A stretch of 64,000 bases of DNA, taken from assembly GCA_003508835.1 (NCBI GenBank), contig PUFA01000166.1, forward strand, positions 372,001-436,000, given 5' to 3'. Under the pieces are notes generated by a model. The model saw only the letters and a list, made by a program, of their open reading frames with translations. It did no database searches and was not told the origin of the DNA. Position numbers and translations under genes: made by a program. Source of the DNA: Eonycteris spelaea (taxonomy: Eukaryota > Chordata > Mammalia > Chiroptera > Pteropodidae). This document shows positions 22,566 through 33,771 of this stretch, in pieces; positions within the stretch are counted from its first letter, which is position 1, and the number at the start of each line of letters is the position of its first letter.

Positions 22566-22769
22566 TAAATTATTTAATACACTTTTGTACAATTGCTTTT
22601 CTATTTTATGATTGTCTTCCTGTGATTCCTTGATACCAAATTAAATTTATAGGGATTCCATTATAGAAAACTGATTCTTTTACATTTCTCTAGCTAGCTC
22701 TTAAAAATTACATGCTTGGTTTAACTGCATTTAAATTAAACTACTCTTTATCCTTTTTTTTTATTAAAG

Positions 22770-22879
22770 AATAAAGGTTCTCTTCAGTTTGAAGACAAGT
22801 GGGATTTCATGCGTCCAATCGTTTTGAAGCTTTTACGCCAGGAATCTGTTACAAAACAGCAGTGGTTTGATCTGTTTTC
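22770..22879 (+). CDS. CUL5: CUL5 coding exon 2
   Basis: Residues 9-44 plus two bases of codon 45, between TTATTAAAG and GTAAGT. It begins NKGSLQFEDKWDFMRPIVLK and forms the first helices of cullin repeat 1. In CUL5, helix 2 of this repeat, just downstream, takes part in docking Elongin C and the SOCS box. No deviation from the conserved protein is visible. The exon is bracketed by two related LTRs, 200 bp upstream and 2.6 kb downstream. Confidence 0.96.
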
Positions 22880-22984
22880 GTAAGTAATTCATTAATTCAA
22901 ACTTTCTGCTAACATAAAGGAAATTTTGGTGATGCATTCCTGTAACCAAATGAAACGTTTACTCCAGATTGCTCTGTTTACTTG

Positions 22985-23485
22985 TTTAAAATGATTACTA
23001 GTTGTGTTGGGGGCTCATAAGTTGAAGCAGACCTGAGAGCTTTCGAGGGTTGAAGCAGTTTCATGACAGTCAGGGTTCACGTGGTACCCCCGGAGGAAAC
23101 AAAGAATTTACAATCGCTAGGGTACCCCCAAGCAAGACATACATTAGGCAGTATAGGTTAACAAGGCCCCTAGTGTGTCGCGCTTCCCTTAGGTCCTTTT
23201 GCTCTCGAGTTCCCAGTTTGTTAGTTAATTCAGTTAAGGTCTTGATTTCAGTTGGACTGCCTGAAATCAGTTAGTTCAAATGGTTTCATTTATCCATGAG
23301 ACCAGGATTATTTGCCTAACTAGTGTGGATTTAGAAGTTTCCTGTGGGAAGTGCTGCCTCAGAACACTGTTAGATTGGAAGCTCAGCAGGCAGTGTGAAT
23401 TTAGGGCACTCACAGAAGCACGGAAAGCCTACACCAGGAGTTTTTCTTCAGGAAGAGGGGACAGCTTTCAAGAATAGTTCTGAAA
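22985..23485. other. Unassigned block with elevated CpG, possibly an LTR
   Basis: Begins near 'tgttgggggctcataagtt' and contains several CpG sites (TTTCGAGG, CACGTGG, CCCCCGG, ATCGCTAG, TCGCGC, CTCGAG) not seen in the surrounding CpG-poor intron. Two adjoining short frames (23050-23274, 23280-23477) have no recognisable domain. CpG retention suggests a younger insertion, or a GC-maintained element. I cannot assign it to a repeat family. Confidence 0.35.
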
Positions 23486-24925
23486 AACAAAAATTATTAA
23501 TGTCTTCCTCTCCTGGTGCTGGGTTTTGTTTTTGTCTGTTATAAAATTAGTATGTCTAATTCAGTAATGAAAACTATTCATTTTTTCCCAATGATCCAGA
23601 CCTGCAAGAGGAACAAGAGCATTTTTACAGAAAGACATTTTTGTATAACTTAAGTAGAAAGACATATCATGTTTAGGAATTGGTCAAGGTGGAATCTGCA
23701 ATATTCAGAAATTTTCTGAATAGGTTTATATCACCTCCCACTACTTTTGTCCTCATTTATCTAGTGAGCAACCTAGAAAAGATCAGTTTCTTTCTGAAGA
23801 TAGCTGTGTTTAATAAACAGGTTTTCTTATTGAGGTGTGTGTAAAAGGAAGCTCAGAGAGGTGAAGGTACAGGAGATAGAATCAGATTATTAATACATTG
23901 TTGGGAAACTGCAACTAATTCAAAAAGCAGAATACAGGTCAATAGCAGTGAGACATTCATAAGAGAGGAGTTCAAGAGTCTAGTCCGTAAGGAGTGAGTA
24001 TAGTACCCTCTCCCAACTTTAATCATTTGGCAGTAACCACAAGTTAAGAATGTACTTAGTCTCTGTATATATAGAACCATTCAGCAGCTTGATTTCAGAT
24101 GGTCCCATCAGAGATTAAGCCCTTTTTCTCTGGTTATCTGCAAGTGATTCAGATGATCCAACCAGAAGGCATGATGTTCTCAGTTTATGGCTTCACAGAT
24201 AGTGTCTTAAATCTTCAGCAGTCCTCAAGTCAAAGTCTTGTTCATTGAGCACGTGTCTGCCATAGTTCGGTACAACTTGTGTTGCGATTTAAATAGCTCA
24301 GTATCAAACAATATAGTTTCAGCCTAGAGTCAGATCCAACCAATTAGGATCTGTGAATTCAGGATTCCAAAAAAAGCCAGTGACTTTTCTTCACATCAGC
24401 AAAGCTAAGATGTGGCATAACAGACAGTCAATTCCAAGGGATGAGCAAGACCCTTCTAAGCTCATTTCATGTTGTCTGAAAGTCTAAAGTAATCCACTCA
24501 AAAATATGCACATCAGACTGGAAAATCATCAGCCTCTAAGGGTTAGACATCTGATTTCAAAAGAGCTCAGTAGCAACTAAAAACTACTTTTTAAAACAAA
24601 AGTGTCATGCCTTCTGGACATTTCCTTTGTTTTCATCTTGTCTTCCTTTTCTCAGAGATACCAATGGTAAAAATAATAGTAAATATCATCCATTACAGAG
24701 ATTAACTGTTTTCTAATACTTAAACCATTTAAATTCCGATCTCCTCACCAGTGGAAGGAAGCAAGGAAGCAAGGAAGATGTGTCACATTAATTTTCCAGC
24801 TTTCCTGATTGATATGATTCCTCTTGCATTTATGAAAGTATAAGCATATACTGTTTTATATGTTTATTTATCATATATCCAGATGCGAGAGCTATAACAT
24901 ACATAGCCATCTTTTAAACCTCTCC
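23486..24925. other. Intron 2 segment, unassigned
   Basis: About 1.4 kb with no exon and no repeat I can name. It has a different feel from the L2/L1 flanks and could belong with the preceding block as part of a larger decayed element. A small GGAAGCAA tandem is at 24755-24775. Confidence 0.3.
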
Positions 24926-24931
24926 TGCCCC

Positions 24932-25490
24932 CCCTTTTTTTAAATTACAAGTTTATTTAAATTCTGGCAGTAAAATTCAGTATTTATAACATTAGCCATT
25001 GCAGTTGCTGAGAGACCCTGAATGGAATGCAAGGGGTACAGAGGGTTGATGCAGCAGCAGTTAGGCTGAAGAAACAGCTGGAGTGGTTTCCGCTCCCTTG
25101 GTTTATTTAAAGCTTCCTCCAGCTCTGGGATCTAATTTAATTATTATTTCCTCATGCTTGAAGGAGAGGGCAACACAGTTAACATTTTTGGTCCACCCAA
25201 AGCTTGCCTTTGAGAACTTTTGAGCCTTTTCTCCTCCTACTTAGAGGTGAGAACAAAAACCAAAGGTATCACCCCGCCTGTGCTTTTTCTCCTTTCACTT
25301 TAGTCAGCATGGCCAAAAGCAGCCAGAGAATTGAGTGAGCCAACTCTTCTTGGGTTAGATCTGTCATTTTAAAATTTCATAGGTAGCTTTCATAACAGAT
25401 ACCAACTCAGCTGCTGATTCATAGTCACCAAGGCAGCAAAGGTTTGTGGTCTTGCCACTTCATCCTTCCCTTTTCCCAAACAATCCTTTT
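24932..25490 (-). pseudogene. Possible 5'-truncated retrocopy, minus strand, parent unknown
   Basis: Read on the minus strand, the segment ends with an AATAAA hexamer (24954-24959 on the + strand as TTTATT), about 14 bases, then an A-run of seven that runs on into G. This is the layout of a polyadenylated transcript copied back into the genome. Upstream minus-strand text has exon-like composition, but all frames are broken by stops and I cannot identify a parent. The 5' side abuts the LTR at 25510. A coincidental AATAAA beside an A-run, or an old repeat, remains possible. Confidence 0.35.
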
Positions 25491-25509
25491 ACCATGCTTC
25501 AATGAGTCA

Positions 25510-26075
25510 GAGTTGTTCTCGTGAATCCCACTTGTGACACCAACCACATTGGCAGTCTCAAGACCACAGCAGATTCACTGATTGCTAGGAAGACTCACAG
25601 GATTCAGCATATAGGTATATTCATGGCCATGATTTATTACAGTGGGGGATACAAAACAAAATGCCACATAGATGCATGTGGCGAAGTCCAGGGTAAACCA
25701 AGTACAAGTTTCCAAGTATCCTCTCCCAGTGGATACACACGATAAACTTAATTCCTCCAGTAATTGTGACAACACATGTGCAATGCTGTTGCCAGGGAAG
25801 CTCGATAAAGACTTGGTACCCAGGGTTTTTACTGGAGGCTGGTCACATCGTCAGCCTCTACCGGACATGAACCAGAATTCCAGAGTCCTAGACAAAAAGC
25901 AAGTGTTCAACATAAATCATATTTTTACATAAAAGGTTTAGGCACAGTGAGCCATTCTTAATCAGGAAAGTGTCCCAAAATCTAAGCTCCTAGATGTCAG
26001 CCAAGCACCAACCTTGCAACATGTCTTCCTAAGGACAGTTGTCTCAGACCTGCTATAATTTGTGTCTGTGTGTGT
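25510..26075 (-). mobile_element. MER21-like ERVL solitary LTR, copy B
   Basis: Antisense LTR text in order: 'gacaccaaccacattggca', 'actcacaggattcagcata', 'ttcatggccatgatttatt', 'gcgaagtccagggtaaacc', 'aaagacttggtacccaggg', 'ttaggcacagtgagccatt' and 'cagacctgctataatttgt'. This matches what I remember of MER21B/C. No open frames from internal viral genes are present. Same orientation as copy A. Confidence 0.75.
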
Positions 26076-26811
26076 GTGTACCAGTAAAGTACTGTGAGTT
26101 GTAGATGTGATTGAATAATCTATACATGTTAAGCCATCGTGCTCATTTTTTTCTCTTTATCATATAAGAAAATAATAACATAGAGCTTGTTGCATAATAT
26201 TAACTTATGTCCATGAATCTGCCTTTTGAGAACTTAGAATTCAATGGGAAACAGCTGAGACCTTTTGAAACTTCATAGCATTCATGTATACATGTATTTT
26301 TCTTAAATTGTTTGCTTAAACTTTTATGAATAATATGTTGAATGTGGCCAGGTTTTTTGTTTTTTGTTTTATTTTTGCCAATTTCTGTTGATAATATTTA
26401 TCATATGGAATAATGTTTATTCTCTGTGCGTTCCTGAGAACAGGAACAGTGTGGTGGTTTTCCTTGCATAAAGGTATCATTCTAAGCAGAAATAGTCATA
26501 ACTTTGTACTTGCTGCAATTAATGGCTTCAGCATATTATTTTCAAAACTCCTTCATTTTCTTGGACTTACACAAGGTTGCTCAATATGTGGTCCTTTTAG
26601 GATAAAGGATTCCTGTATGTCTTACCATGTATGCTGTCACCAAAATTGCAAGACCTATATTAATTGAAACCTTTACAAATTTTAGCCTATTTAACCATAT
26701 TAATAACATTTAGATTGCTTATATCTACATCTGAGGTACTAAAATAATGTACTGACATTAAACTACATTGGCCAGCCATATGTTCCCCTTTTCTCATAAC
26801 CTGTGTCATGG
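26076..26811 (+). other. Intron 2 segment, nothing recognised
   Basis: Unassigned, with a short (TG)n at 26063-26079 at its left edge. No coding or RNA signal. Confidence 0.4.
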
Positions 26812-26995
26812 TTTCTCAGTGCATTTTGGGTGGTTCTAAAAGCCTTGCATATCATCTCTGGCCTTCATCCTCATAAAGTCTAGTAGTGGATACTTCCTAC
26901 CCACCTCTCATTGTTGAAACAAACAAAAAGATCTCTCACGTGTTTCCAAATGTTCTCATGGGGCAGTGACTCCCTCAGTTGAGACTGGCTGCTTT
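26812..26995 (+). mobile_element. MER20 (hAT-Charlie MITE)
   Basis: 'tctggccttcatcctcata' then 'gtggatacttcctacccac', 'tgttgaaacaaacaaaaag', 'tttccaaatgttctcatgg' and 'cagttgagactggctg' follow the complement of the MER20 consensus in order. MER20 is a eutherian element known in progesterone/cAMP-responsive regulatory regions of endometrial cells. Any such role here is speculative. Confidence 0.6.
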
Positions 26996-27174
26996 AAATA
27001 TGTGTTGTTTGGTTTGACTCTGGTGTGTAAAATAGAAGCCAGAATTGAATAATTATTTTCAACTTGTGAGACTTTATTTAAAAAAATTCTTTTTTACTAT
27101 AAATAATTTTTTAAAAGATGTTTTTCCTGTTCCTAAACCGGTTTTTATTTACCACTTTTTTTTTTTTCTTTTTT

Positions 27175-27605
27175 CTGCCTCATCTCAGTCATCTTTGCTG
27201 ACTCATCCTCTATGCCAGTTAAATGCTGGTTTCCTTCAGGGGTACATATTTTTCTTTTTCTTATACCCAAGTTCTCATTTCTGTATAAGCAATTCAGGTT
27301 TTTTTTCGAATTGAACGTCCAGACCTATGAGACCTTTTGTTTCCTGCATATGTCTGTCTCTTAAGTTCCATATGTACTCCATATTTTGAATCATAAAAAT
27401 CTGTTATTCATAGTCTCAACCTAAAAATCTGGCAGCTACCATGAACATCCTGTGTTTTTTTACTTCCATATCGAGTCAATTTCTGAGTTGCATAGATTTT
27501 TATTAAATATCTCTTGACCATCTTTCTATTCCAGTTGTCTTTTTCCCATCTGTCTCATCTGAATGATTACAATAGTCCTCCATTTCTCTACCTTCTTCGT
27601 TGTTT
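27175..27605 (+). repeat. LINE L2 fragment, sense
   Basis: 'cttaagttccatatgtact', 'cttgaccatctttctattc' and 'gattacaatagtcctccat' follow the L2 reading order. Diverged. Confidence 0.55.
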
Positions 27606-27611
27606 CTCTGT

Positions 27612-28065
27612 GTATTAGTTAGCTATTGCTGCCAAACAAATTGCTCAATAACTTATCTGCTAAAAACAGCAAACATTATCTTACAGTTTCTGAAGGTCAG
27701 GAAGTTAATAGCAGCTTAATTGGGTAGGCTCAGGGTCTCATGAGGTTGCAGTCATGCTCTCTGCAAAAGATTTGGGCCTGTATTCGACTAGGACTGAATG
27801 ATCTTCCATGCTTACTCACATGATTGTTGGCAGGTCTCAGTTCTTCACTAGCCTCTCAGTTCCTCACCATGTGGAACCCTCCATAAAGCCATTTACAGTG
27901 TGGCAGCTCATTTTTCCCAGAGTGAGAGTGCTCCCAAGATAGAAGTCATGATGTTTTGTAACATAATTTTGGAAGTAATAAACCGTCACTTCTGTCATAT
28001 GCTATTAATCATACAGACAAATGCTTCTATAGTATAGGAGGAAACTGTGCACAGGTATAAATACC
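27612..28065 (-). mobile_element. MLT1-type MaLR LTR, antisense
   Basis: 'tgtattagttagctattgc' opening, 'cagtttctgaaggtcagga', 'ctcagggtctcatgaggtt', 'ctcacatgattgttggcag', 'cagttcctcaccatgtgga' and 'aataaaccgtcacttctgt' are the antisense landmarks of MLT1/MST LTRs in order. Solitary. Confidence 0.85.
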
Positions 28066-28129
28066 ACCAGGAGACAGATCATTGGGTGCCATCTTAGAGA
28101 CTGTACATCAGAGTTAGAGGATGCAAAAT

Positions 28130-29510
28130 TTAGAAAAAAACTCAAAATCCAGTTTATATCATTATGGAGGAATGAAATGCAAGAGATTCTTTGAAAAATG
28201 AAATAGTCAAAATAAAGAAGAGATCTTTTAAATAAAAAATAAAAGAGCTAAATAATAAAAGATCAATTTAGTAATTTAAAAAATAAAACCAAAAAGTTCT
28301 CCCTGAATGTAGAGCAGAGTATGGAAAATTAAATAAAAATTAGGAAAATGGAGGATAGACCTAGAATTGGTTATCGTCTACTTAAAAAGAGTTCCAGAAG
28401 GAGAAAACAGTAGAGGTGAGGTATAGTCTAAAAGTTTAAGAAGAAAATTTCCCAGGGCTGAAAACTCTTGTCCTTTCGTACCCATTCTATAAGTCGTCAT
28501 ATTGAAAGTGTCGACAAAAAACATGCCTAGATATGACCTTAAGGAATTTCAGAATTCAAGGATAAAGAAAATAATCCTAATTCTTGCAGAGAAGAAAAAA
28601 GTTACCTTTCAAACAAAACAGACTGTCCTTACTCTTTATATTAGCCATTTGGGATGCAGGAGGTTGATGGAAAATATTCTAAGGGACCTAGTATTCTATA
28701 CCTAGTCAAGTTTTTAATCAAGTTAAAGTAAAATGGACATATTCTCAGACAGGTAAAGATGTAGAGATGTAAGGATCTGCAGAAATGAAACAGGTACCCT
28801 TTCCTCTACCACTACCAATTTCAGCCATTAAACAGATTGAGTTTTATTAAACTAACAGAAAGAGGTGCTCTTGAACTAGAAATTCTGACCATAAAATGAA
28901 TATAAATAGAAAAACAGACATCATCCGGAAATGCAAAATACAAATCAAAGCATTTTAGCTGATAAAAATTGTTCCATAGAAACCAACTACAAAGCAGAAC
29001 ACAAATGCAACACGCCAGACTGAATTTAGTGTCCTCAAACAATCATTTTGGGTTATAAAAAACAATTTTGAATCTAAAATTCAAAAACTAACTAGAGAAA
29101 TCAAAAAAAAAAAAAGGGAAATGAAATGAACATCAAAACTTATCTTGTGTATGTGGTTATATTTCCTTTTTCTTCCCTAATCCTGCATATTTTCCTTTTA
29201 TCTGGCTCTTAAGGAGTTGATCTGTTTTATAGGTCTTTTCCTGGAACCAAATAATCACTTTGATATGATACATCCTGTAAGAACTTTTTGGCTCCATCTA
29301 AGCCATTCTTAAGTGGAAGGAGTTTATAGGCTAAAATCCCTGTAATTGGAAAAAAAGGCTAAAAGTCATTGAGCTAATTTTTCATTTCAAGAAATGAGGA
29401 AAAAACTTCAGCAAATTAAACCTAAAGAAAGTAGAAGGAAGGGAAGACAAAGCCAAAATTAATGAAATACAAAATAATTATGCAATGAAGAAAAGAAAAA
29501 AGGTAAAAAT
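28130..29510 (+). mobile_element. L1/HAL1-like remnant, sense
   Basis: A-rich sense-strand text with 'gcctagatatgaccttaag'-type and 'aattcaaggataaagaaaa' to 'cttgcagagaagaaaaaag' parallels decayed L1M/HAL1. 29380-29500 ('gcaaattaaacctaaagaa', 'aattaatgaaatacaaaat') matches the L1 ORF2 5' part. Confidence 0.55.
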
Positions 29511-30164
29511 TAGTTCTTTGGAAAGAATAACATTCCATTTTTGTTCATTATCAAATTATAATTTGTTTTATTGTCTTTTTTCTCGTTTCTTTGATTTATT
29601 TTTTTCTGGTTCCTTAGTTTTTTTTATTGAATTCTTAATTCTTTTTTTGTCTTTTAAAAGCATTCAAGGTTATACATTCTTTTTCTTAATTTTTTTTATC
29701 ATTATGTTTTGTGGTATAAAGTTTTTCTTTTTATTACTTTGTTCATTCTTAGTAAATTTTTTTTGTTTTCTTTAATCCATGTATACACACCAGCAATTCT
29801 CTAGCTCTAGACTTCTTTTATATAAGAAAAAGAACCTAATGATATAAGCCTCTGGTAATTGAGTTTAATGCTGTTTTCAGCTGAGTGCATCCTAACTAAT
29901 GTAAGGGTGTTTAAATATTCCAGTGCATTTGTATGTATCAAGTTCTTACATATCTAATTATTTTTGTTCTACATTTTGATATATATATTTTCTGGTGTAA
30001 ATAGATGGACATATCTTCATAAATAATGCTTTTTATCATTATATAATGTTCCTTCTCTCTAGTTCTTTTAATCATAAATTCCTCTTTTGGATGACATTAA
30101 TGTACCTACCTTGCTTTCGTTTGGTTTGTGTTTCCCTAGTATCTCTTAAGAGACACTAGTTTTA
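29511..30164 (-). mobile_element. T-rich decayed L1-like segment, antisense
   Basis: Very T-rich on the + strand. 29990-30160 ('aatgttccttctctctagt', 'tttggtttgtgtttccct') resembles antisense L1 ORF2. The part before 29990 is low-complexity and uncertain. Confidence 0.4.
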
Positions 30165-30530
30165 AAAACATTTTTTTGTTAAATGTACGTTACACAAAGA
30201 TTACCATTTTAGCCATTTTAAAGTATATGATTCAGTGGCAATTGAGTACATTCATAGTGTTGTGTAAGCATCAGCATTATCCATTTTCAGAACTTAGTTA
30301 TCCCAAACAGCTCTATACCTATTTAACAGTAATACCCCTCACCCTCTTCCCCCATTCCCTGGTATCTTCCATTCTACTTTTTGTCTATAAATTTGCCTAT
30401 AAATTTGCCTATAAATTTTTGTCTATAAATTTGTCTATAAATTTGCCTATAAAATTCTAGGTACCCCATGTAAGTGGAATCATAGTATTTGTCCTTTTGA
30501 AAGCCATACTGTCTTCTAATGGAATAATTT
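30165..30530 (-). mobile_element. L1M 3' end, antisense
   Basis: 'agattaccattttagccat', 'tatgattcagtggcaattg', 'acattcatagtgttgtgta' and 'gtaagtggaatcatagtat' are antisense L1M 3' UTR landmarks. An internal minisatellite has expanded at 30383-30455. Confidence 0.85.
30383..30455 (+). repeat. 12-13-bp minisatellite (TCTATAAATTTG)
   Basis: Six imperfect tandem copies of a TCTATAAATTTG(C) unit inside the L1 3' end. The unit occurs once in the L1 parent text, so the array grew in place. Confidence 0.85.
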
Positions 30531-31929
30531 ATTCAGCTAAGGTTTAATGTTATAACTGATTTTCTTGTTTTTACTGCCTTTATAAATTTATCACTTATTA
30601 GACACTATTTTTTCCTTATTTTTCCTTTTACTTATATTTGTTAATTTGAAAGTTCATTTTCATTCGTGGTTTCTTACTCTCAGTCAAAGGTATTATGGTA
30701 TTACTATTAATTAAAAGCAAAATATCTGTTTTTTATACCAAGGTCACACTTCCGTTTTACTTTTTGCCTTTTACTTCCGTTCTACCCAGAGAAGTTGAAA
30801 CCTTTGGAATACTTCTTAGCTCTTGCATCTCCCTTCCCTCCTTTCTGTCCCTTTGAAATCTTTGAAAAGCTTTTGCTTTGTCATTCTCCTGCTCCCCAAT
30901 TCCCTGATTTTTCTAATATAGTTAGGTATTTAAAAAGAATTTTCCTTACAGCATGTAAGGAAAATACACTATTCCAATAGAGTGTATTCTTACTTCTGTA
31001 GACTTAATTTCATATATTTATTGTTCACTATTACTCCTTCCCTTCTATGTTGAAGTGTCATTTGGTATAACAAAGGACGTGAACTAGACCTACATGCATA
31101 GTTTAAGTACATGAACTAGACGACATATAAATGGGTAAATGTCAGAAGCAATGTTGAGCAAAAAAATCATTTGAAAAAATTACTGTTCGGTAAAATTTCT
31201 CTAAAGTTCAGAAATCCTCATAGTATATTGTAAAACTTGAAGAAAAAAAATTCAGGCTTGGTTACATCTAGGGTGGAATGGAAGGGGTAAGATTGGGGAG
31301 TGGAACATAGAGGGCTTTAAGGGCACTATAATACAATCTTCAAGTATCTTATAATACATTCCTCAAAATGTGTATGAAAATGCCCAGGAGACTCGACTTG
31401 TTCTATTATGTGAGTAGTATTGTTTTGAATAAGAAAGTGTATTGAGGACATTCTTCCCTGATTTAACTCCAAATGGGAATATCTGGAGGTTGAGAAAAGG
31501 GAGCTAGAGAAGATGTACTAATAAACCACTATCAAGTTTCCTTTTTAGGTAAGATTGTTTTGGAATTTCCCATCCCCACATCCAGTCCGTCTTGTCTTAG
31601 GAGACACAAGTCATATTTGAGCCCTTCCAACATGTACCCAGCAGTAGTTCGAGTATGGCAGGGATACTAAGGTAGTTCTTTTGAGGGACATTTCTCTCAA
31701 TAAATCTCTTGCACTTCTAATCCCATCCGCTTCTGGGGAAAATCTAAACTTAAGACATGAGTCAAGATATGTAAAGTGCATGGCAACATAGTAAGCAGTC
31801 AGTTCATGTTGGTTTTTGTTATAATAAACTAAGAGATGATGGTGATTTTGATTATGGTAGTGGTGATGGTAGGAAATGTCCAAATTGGAGAGACATTTAG
31901 GTGATATATAGAGTAGGACTGTGATTGAA
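30531..31929. other. Intron 2 segment, mostly unassigned
   Basis: 31080-31370 may be an L1 3' end in sense ('gaatggaaggggtaagatt'). A 147-codon minus-strand frame spans 31611-32054 but overlaps repeat-like sequence and has a low-complexity His/Asn-rich part. I do not regard it as a gene. Confidence 0.4.
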
Positions 31930-32270
31930 AATAGAGGATAAAGGGTTAGTTTGCCCAATTTTTTGCTTATCACTCCACACTTCACATGCCAACTGCATAT
32001 ATTTGTGTACAGTTCACTGCAAACACCTAGTGGTCCATATAGTTCTTTACTCACGTTGTTACTTCTTCATAAAATATCTTTTTCCAACTTCTTACACCTT
32101 TGCCTGGTAAACTCCTATTTGTTCTTTGAGATTAAGCTTAGGAATCAGGTCTTTCATGGAGCCTTCCCTTTTCCTGTTTGCCTCTCTCATTTCTACCCTT
32201 CCCTTCTTGGGTTCCCAAACCATCTTGTGTTTATATTCATATAGTAGTTGTAAACATCTGCAATGAATTA
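31930..32270 (+). repeat. L2-like fragment, sense
   Basis: 'ttacacctttgcctggtaa', 'ttctttgagattaagctta' and 'tcatggagccttccctttt' parallel the L2 3' half. Confidence 0.6.
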
Positions 32271-32329
32271 TAATCAGTTTATTTTTATATCAGTTTCTTC
32301 TTTTAGACTCTAGATTCCTTTAATCATGA

Positions 32330-32512
32330 GGTGAGATTGAAGAGGTATTAGAGGAGTCAGTTAACAGTTATTTGGTACTTTATTCAAAGGGCAATGGAAA
32401 ACCATTGGAAGATTTTAAATATAGAAGCAATATGATATGATTTTTGAGTTTTATGGCGATCACTTTGGCTACTGTTTGGTGGGTGGATTGGAGAAGTGCA
32501 GGAATAAATTTT
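32330..32512 (-). repeat. LINE L2 fragment, antisense
   Basis: 'gcaatggaaaaccattgga', 'agattttaaatatagaagc' and 'gatcactttggctactgtt' match the antisense L2 phrase closely. Confidence 0.85.
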
Positions 32513-32517
32513 GGGGA

Positions 32518-32765
32518 ATGGTTTAGTGTGGGCTCTGGAGCCGAATTGCCTTGTTCCACCATTTACTAGCTTTGTAATCTTGGGAATATTACTTAATCTT
32601 TCTTCGCCTCAGTTTCCACATGGAAATAAAAATAGTATTCCTTCAGAGTTGCTGTGAAAATTAAATGAGTTAAAATAGCTTAGAATAGAATTTGGCACAT
32701 AGTAAACAGATGTTACCTATTATATTGTTATTTAACAAATATTTGTGGACTTATTGCATCCTAGG
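32518..32765 (+). repeat. MIR SINE, sense, nearly full length
   Basis: 'gtgggctctggagccgaat', 'accatttactagctttgta', 'cttgggaatattacttaat', 'cgcctcagtttccacatgg' and 'tgctgtgaaaattaaatga' follow MIR in order. Confidence 0.9.
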
Positions 32766-33671
32766 CACTGGACCAGATACCACTATTAAGCTGAATTTGA
32801 CAAATGACAGAAGCAAGTTCAAATTAATATGCAGACAAAACTTTGGGTTATAATGATGTACCTAAGAATCTGAATATAAATCAAGCTATTTGGCCATTGT
32901 TATGTTATAAATTTGAAGATTTTTTTTTTTAGGTTTCTTAGATTTTTTTTTATAGCAGGGGTCCTATAGGGTACTGAATGAGTCACTGTGGGACATTTTT
33001 TGGACAAAAGAATCCTCAAAATAAGACTCTCCTTTAGTTATGTTTCCCTGTTCTACAACTTGGTAATTAAGAAATTAACTTTGTGAACATTTATTATTAT
33101 AATTAAATATATTTCTACAGTAAATGACTTTTGAGTAAAGTATGTTAGTTTTGTAAGTTCAGGACTTTTGTATACCAGTCTATGAGAGCTTTTGTTGTTT
33201 TTTTAAATAAAGGAGACAGTTGTAATTGATATATAAAAGTAATGAATGTACAGGGTGGGGGTGGGGATGGCGAGAGGGAAGCTAGAAGATTCTCTAACAG
33301 AATTTAAATCACTAAATTTTTAAAAAACAATAGTTTAGTGTGTTAAAGAATTAAAAGGATTTACACTTTACACAAGAAAATATTAATAGTTCATTTTGGG
33401 GGTGGGATCGGAGATAGTATACTTTTATAACAAAATATTTTATGCAATAAATAGCAGAGATGTAAAGTAAACAATGATAAAGAAATTAAAATAGAAACAA
33501 ATGTATATGTGACATAGAAAGAACGCTTGGTTCATGTGAATGGATTCAGGCACCCTTAGCTTGGTCTAGTAGCATGGTTCATGGAAACTGTATTAAAATA
33601 GAACTTAACACAAGTTTTGTTTTTGTTCTTGTTCCAGTGTGAACATTTATTTACCTGCTTTATTTTTACAG
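32766..33671 (+). other. Intron 2, distal part: nothing recognised
   Basis: AT-rich sequence leading to the exon 3 acceptor. A poly-pyrimidine stretch and TTTTTACAG precede the exon. Confidence 0.45.
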
Positions 33672-33771
33672 GGATGTGCATGCAGTTTGTCTTTGGGATG
33701 ATAAAGGCCCAGCAAAAATTCATCAGGCTTTAAAGGAAGATATTCTTGAATTCATTAAGCAAGCACAGGCA
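33672..33771 (+). CDS. CUL5: CUL5 coding exon 3
   Basis: The last base of codon 45 through residue 78, between TTTTTACAG and GTAAGT. It contains LWDD at residues 52-55, including Trp53, in helix 2 of cullin repeat 1. This surface meets Elongin C and the SOCS box and gives CUL5 its adaptor specificity. It ends in KQAQA with phase 0. The sequence agrees fully with the conserved mammalian protein. Confidence 0.96.

Noticed and set aside
25521..25932. Overlapping 66-86-codon frames
   Set aside because: They lie entirely within the antisense MER21-like LTR, which does not code for protein.
31611..32054. 147-codon open frame on the minus strand
   Set aside because: Longest frame in the window but intronic. 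It overlaps L2-like sequence, contains a His/Asn/Gln-rich low-complexity stretch, and shows no domain, codon bias or promoter. Chance openness in repeat DNA is sufficient.
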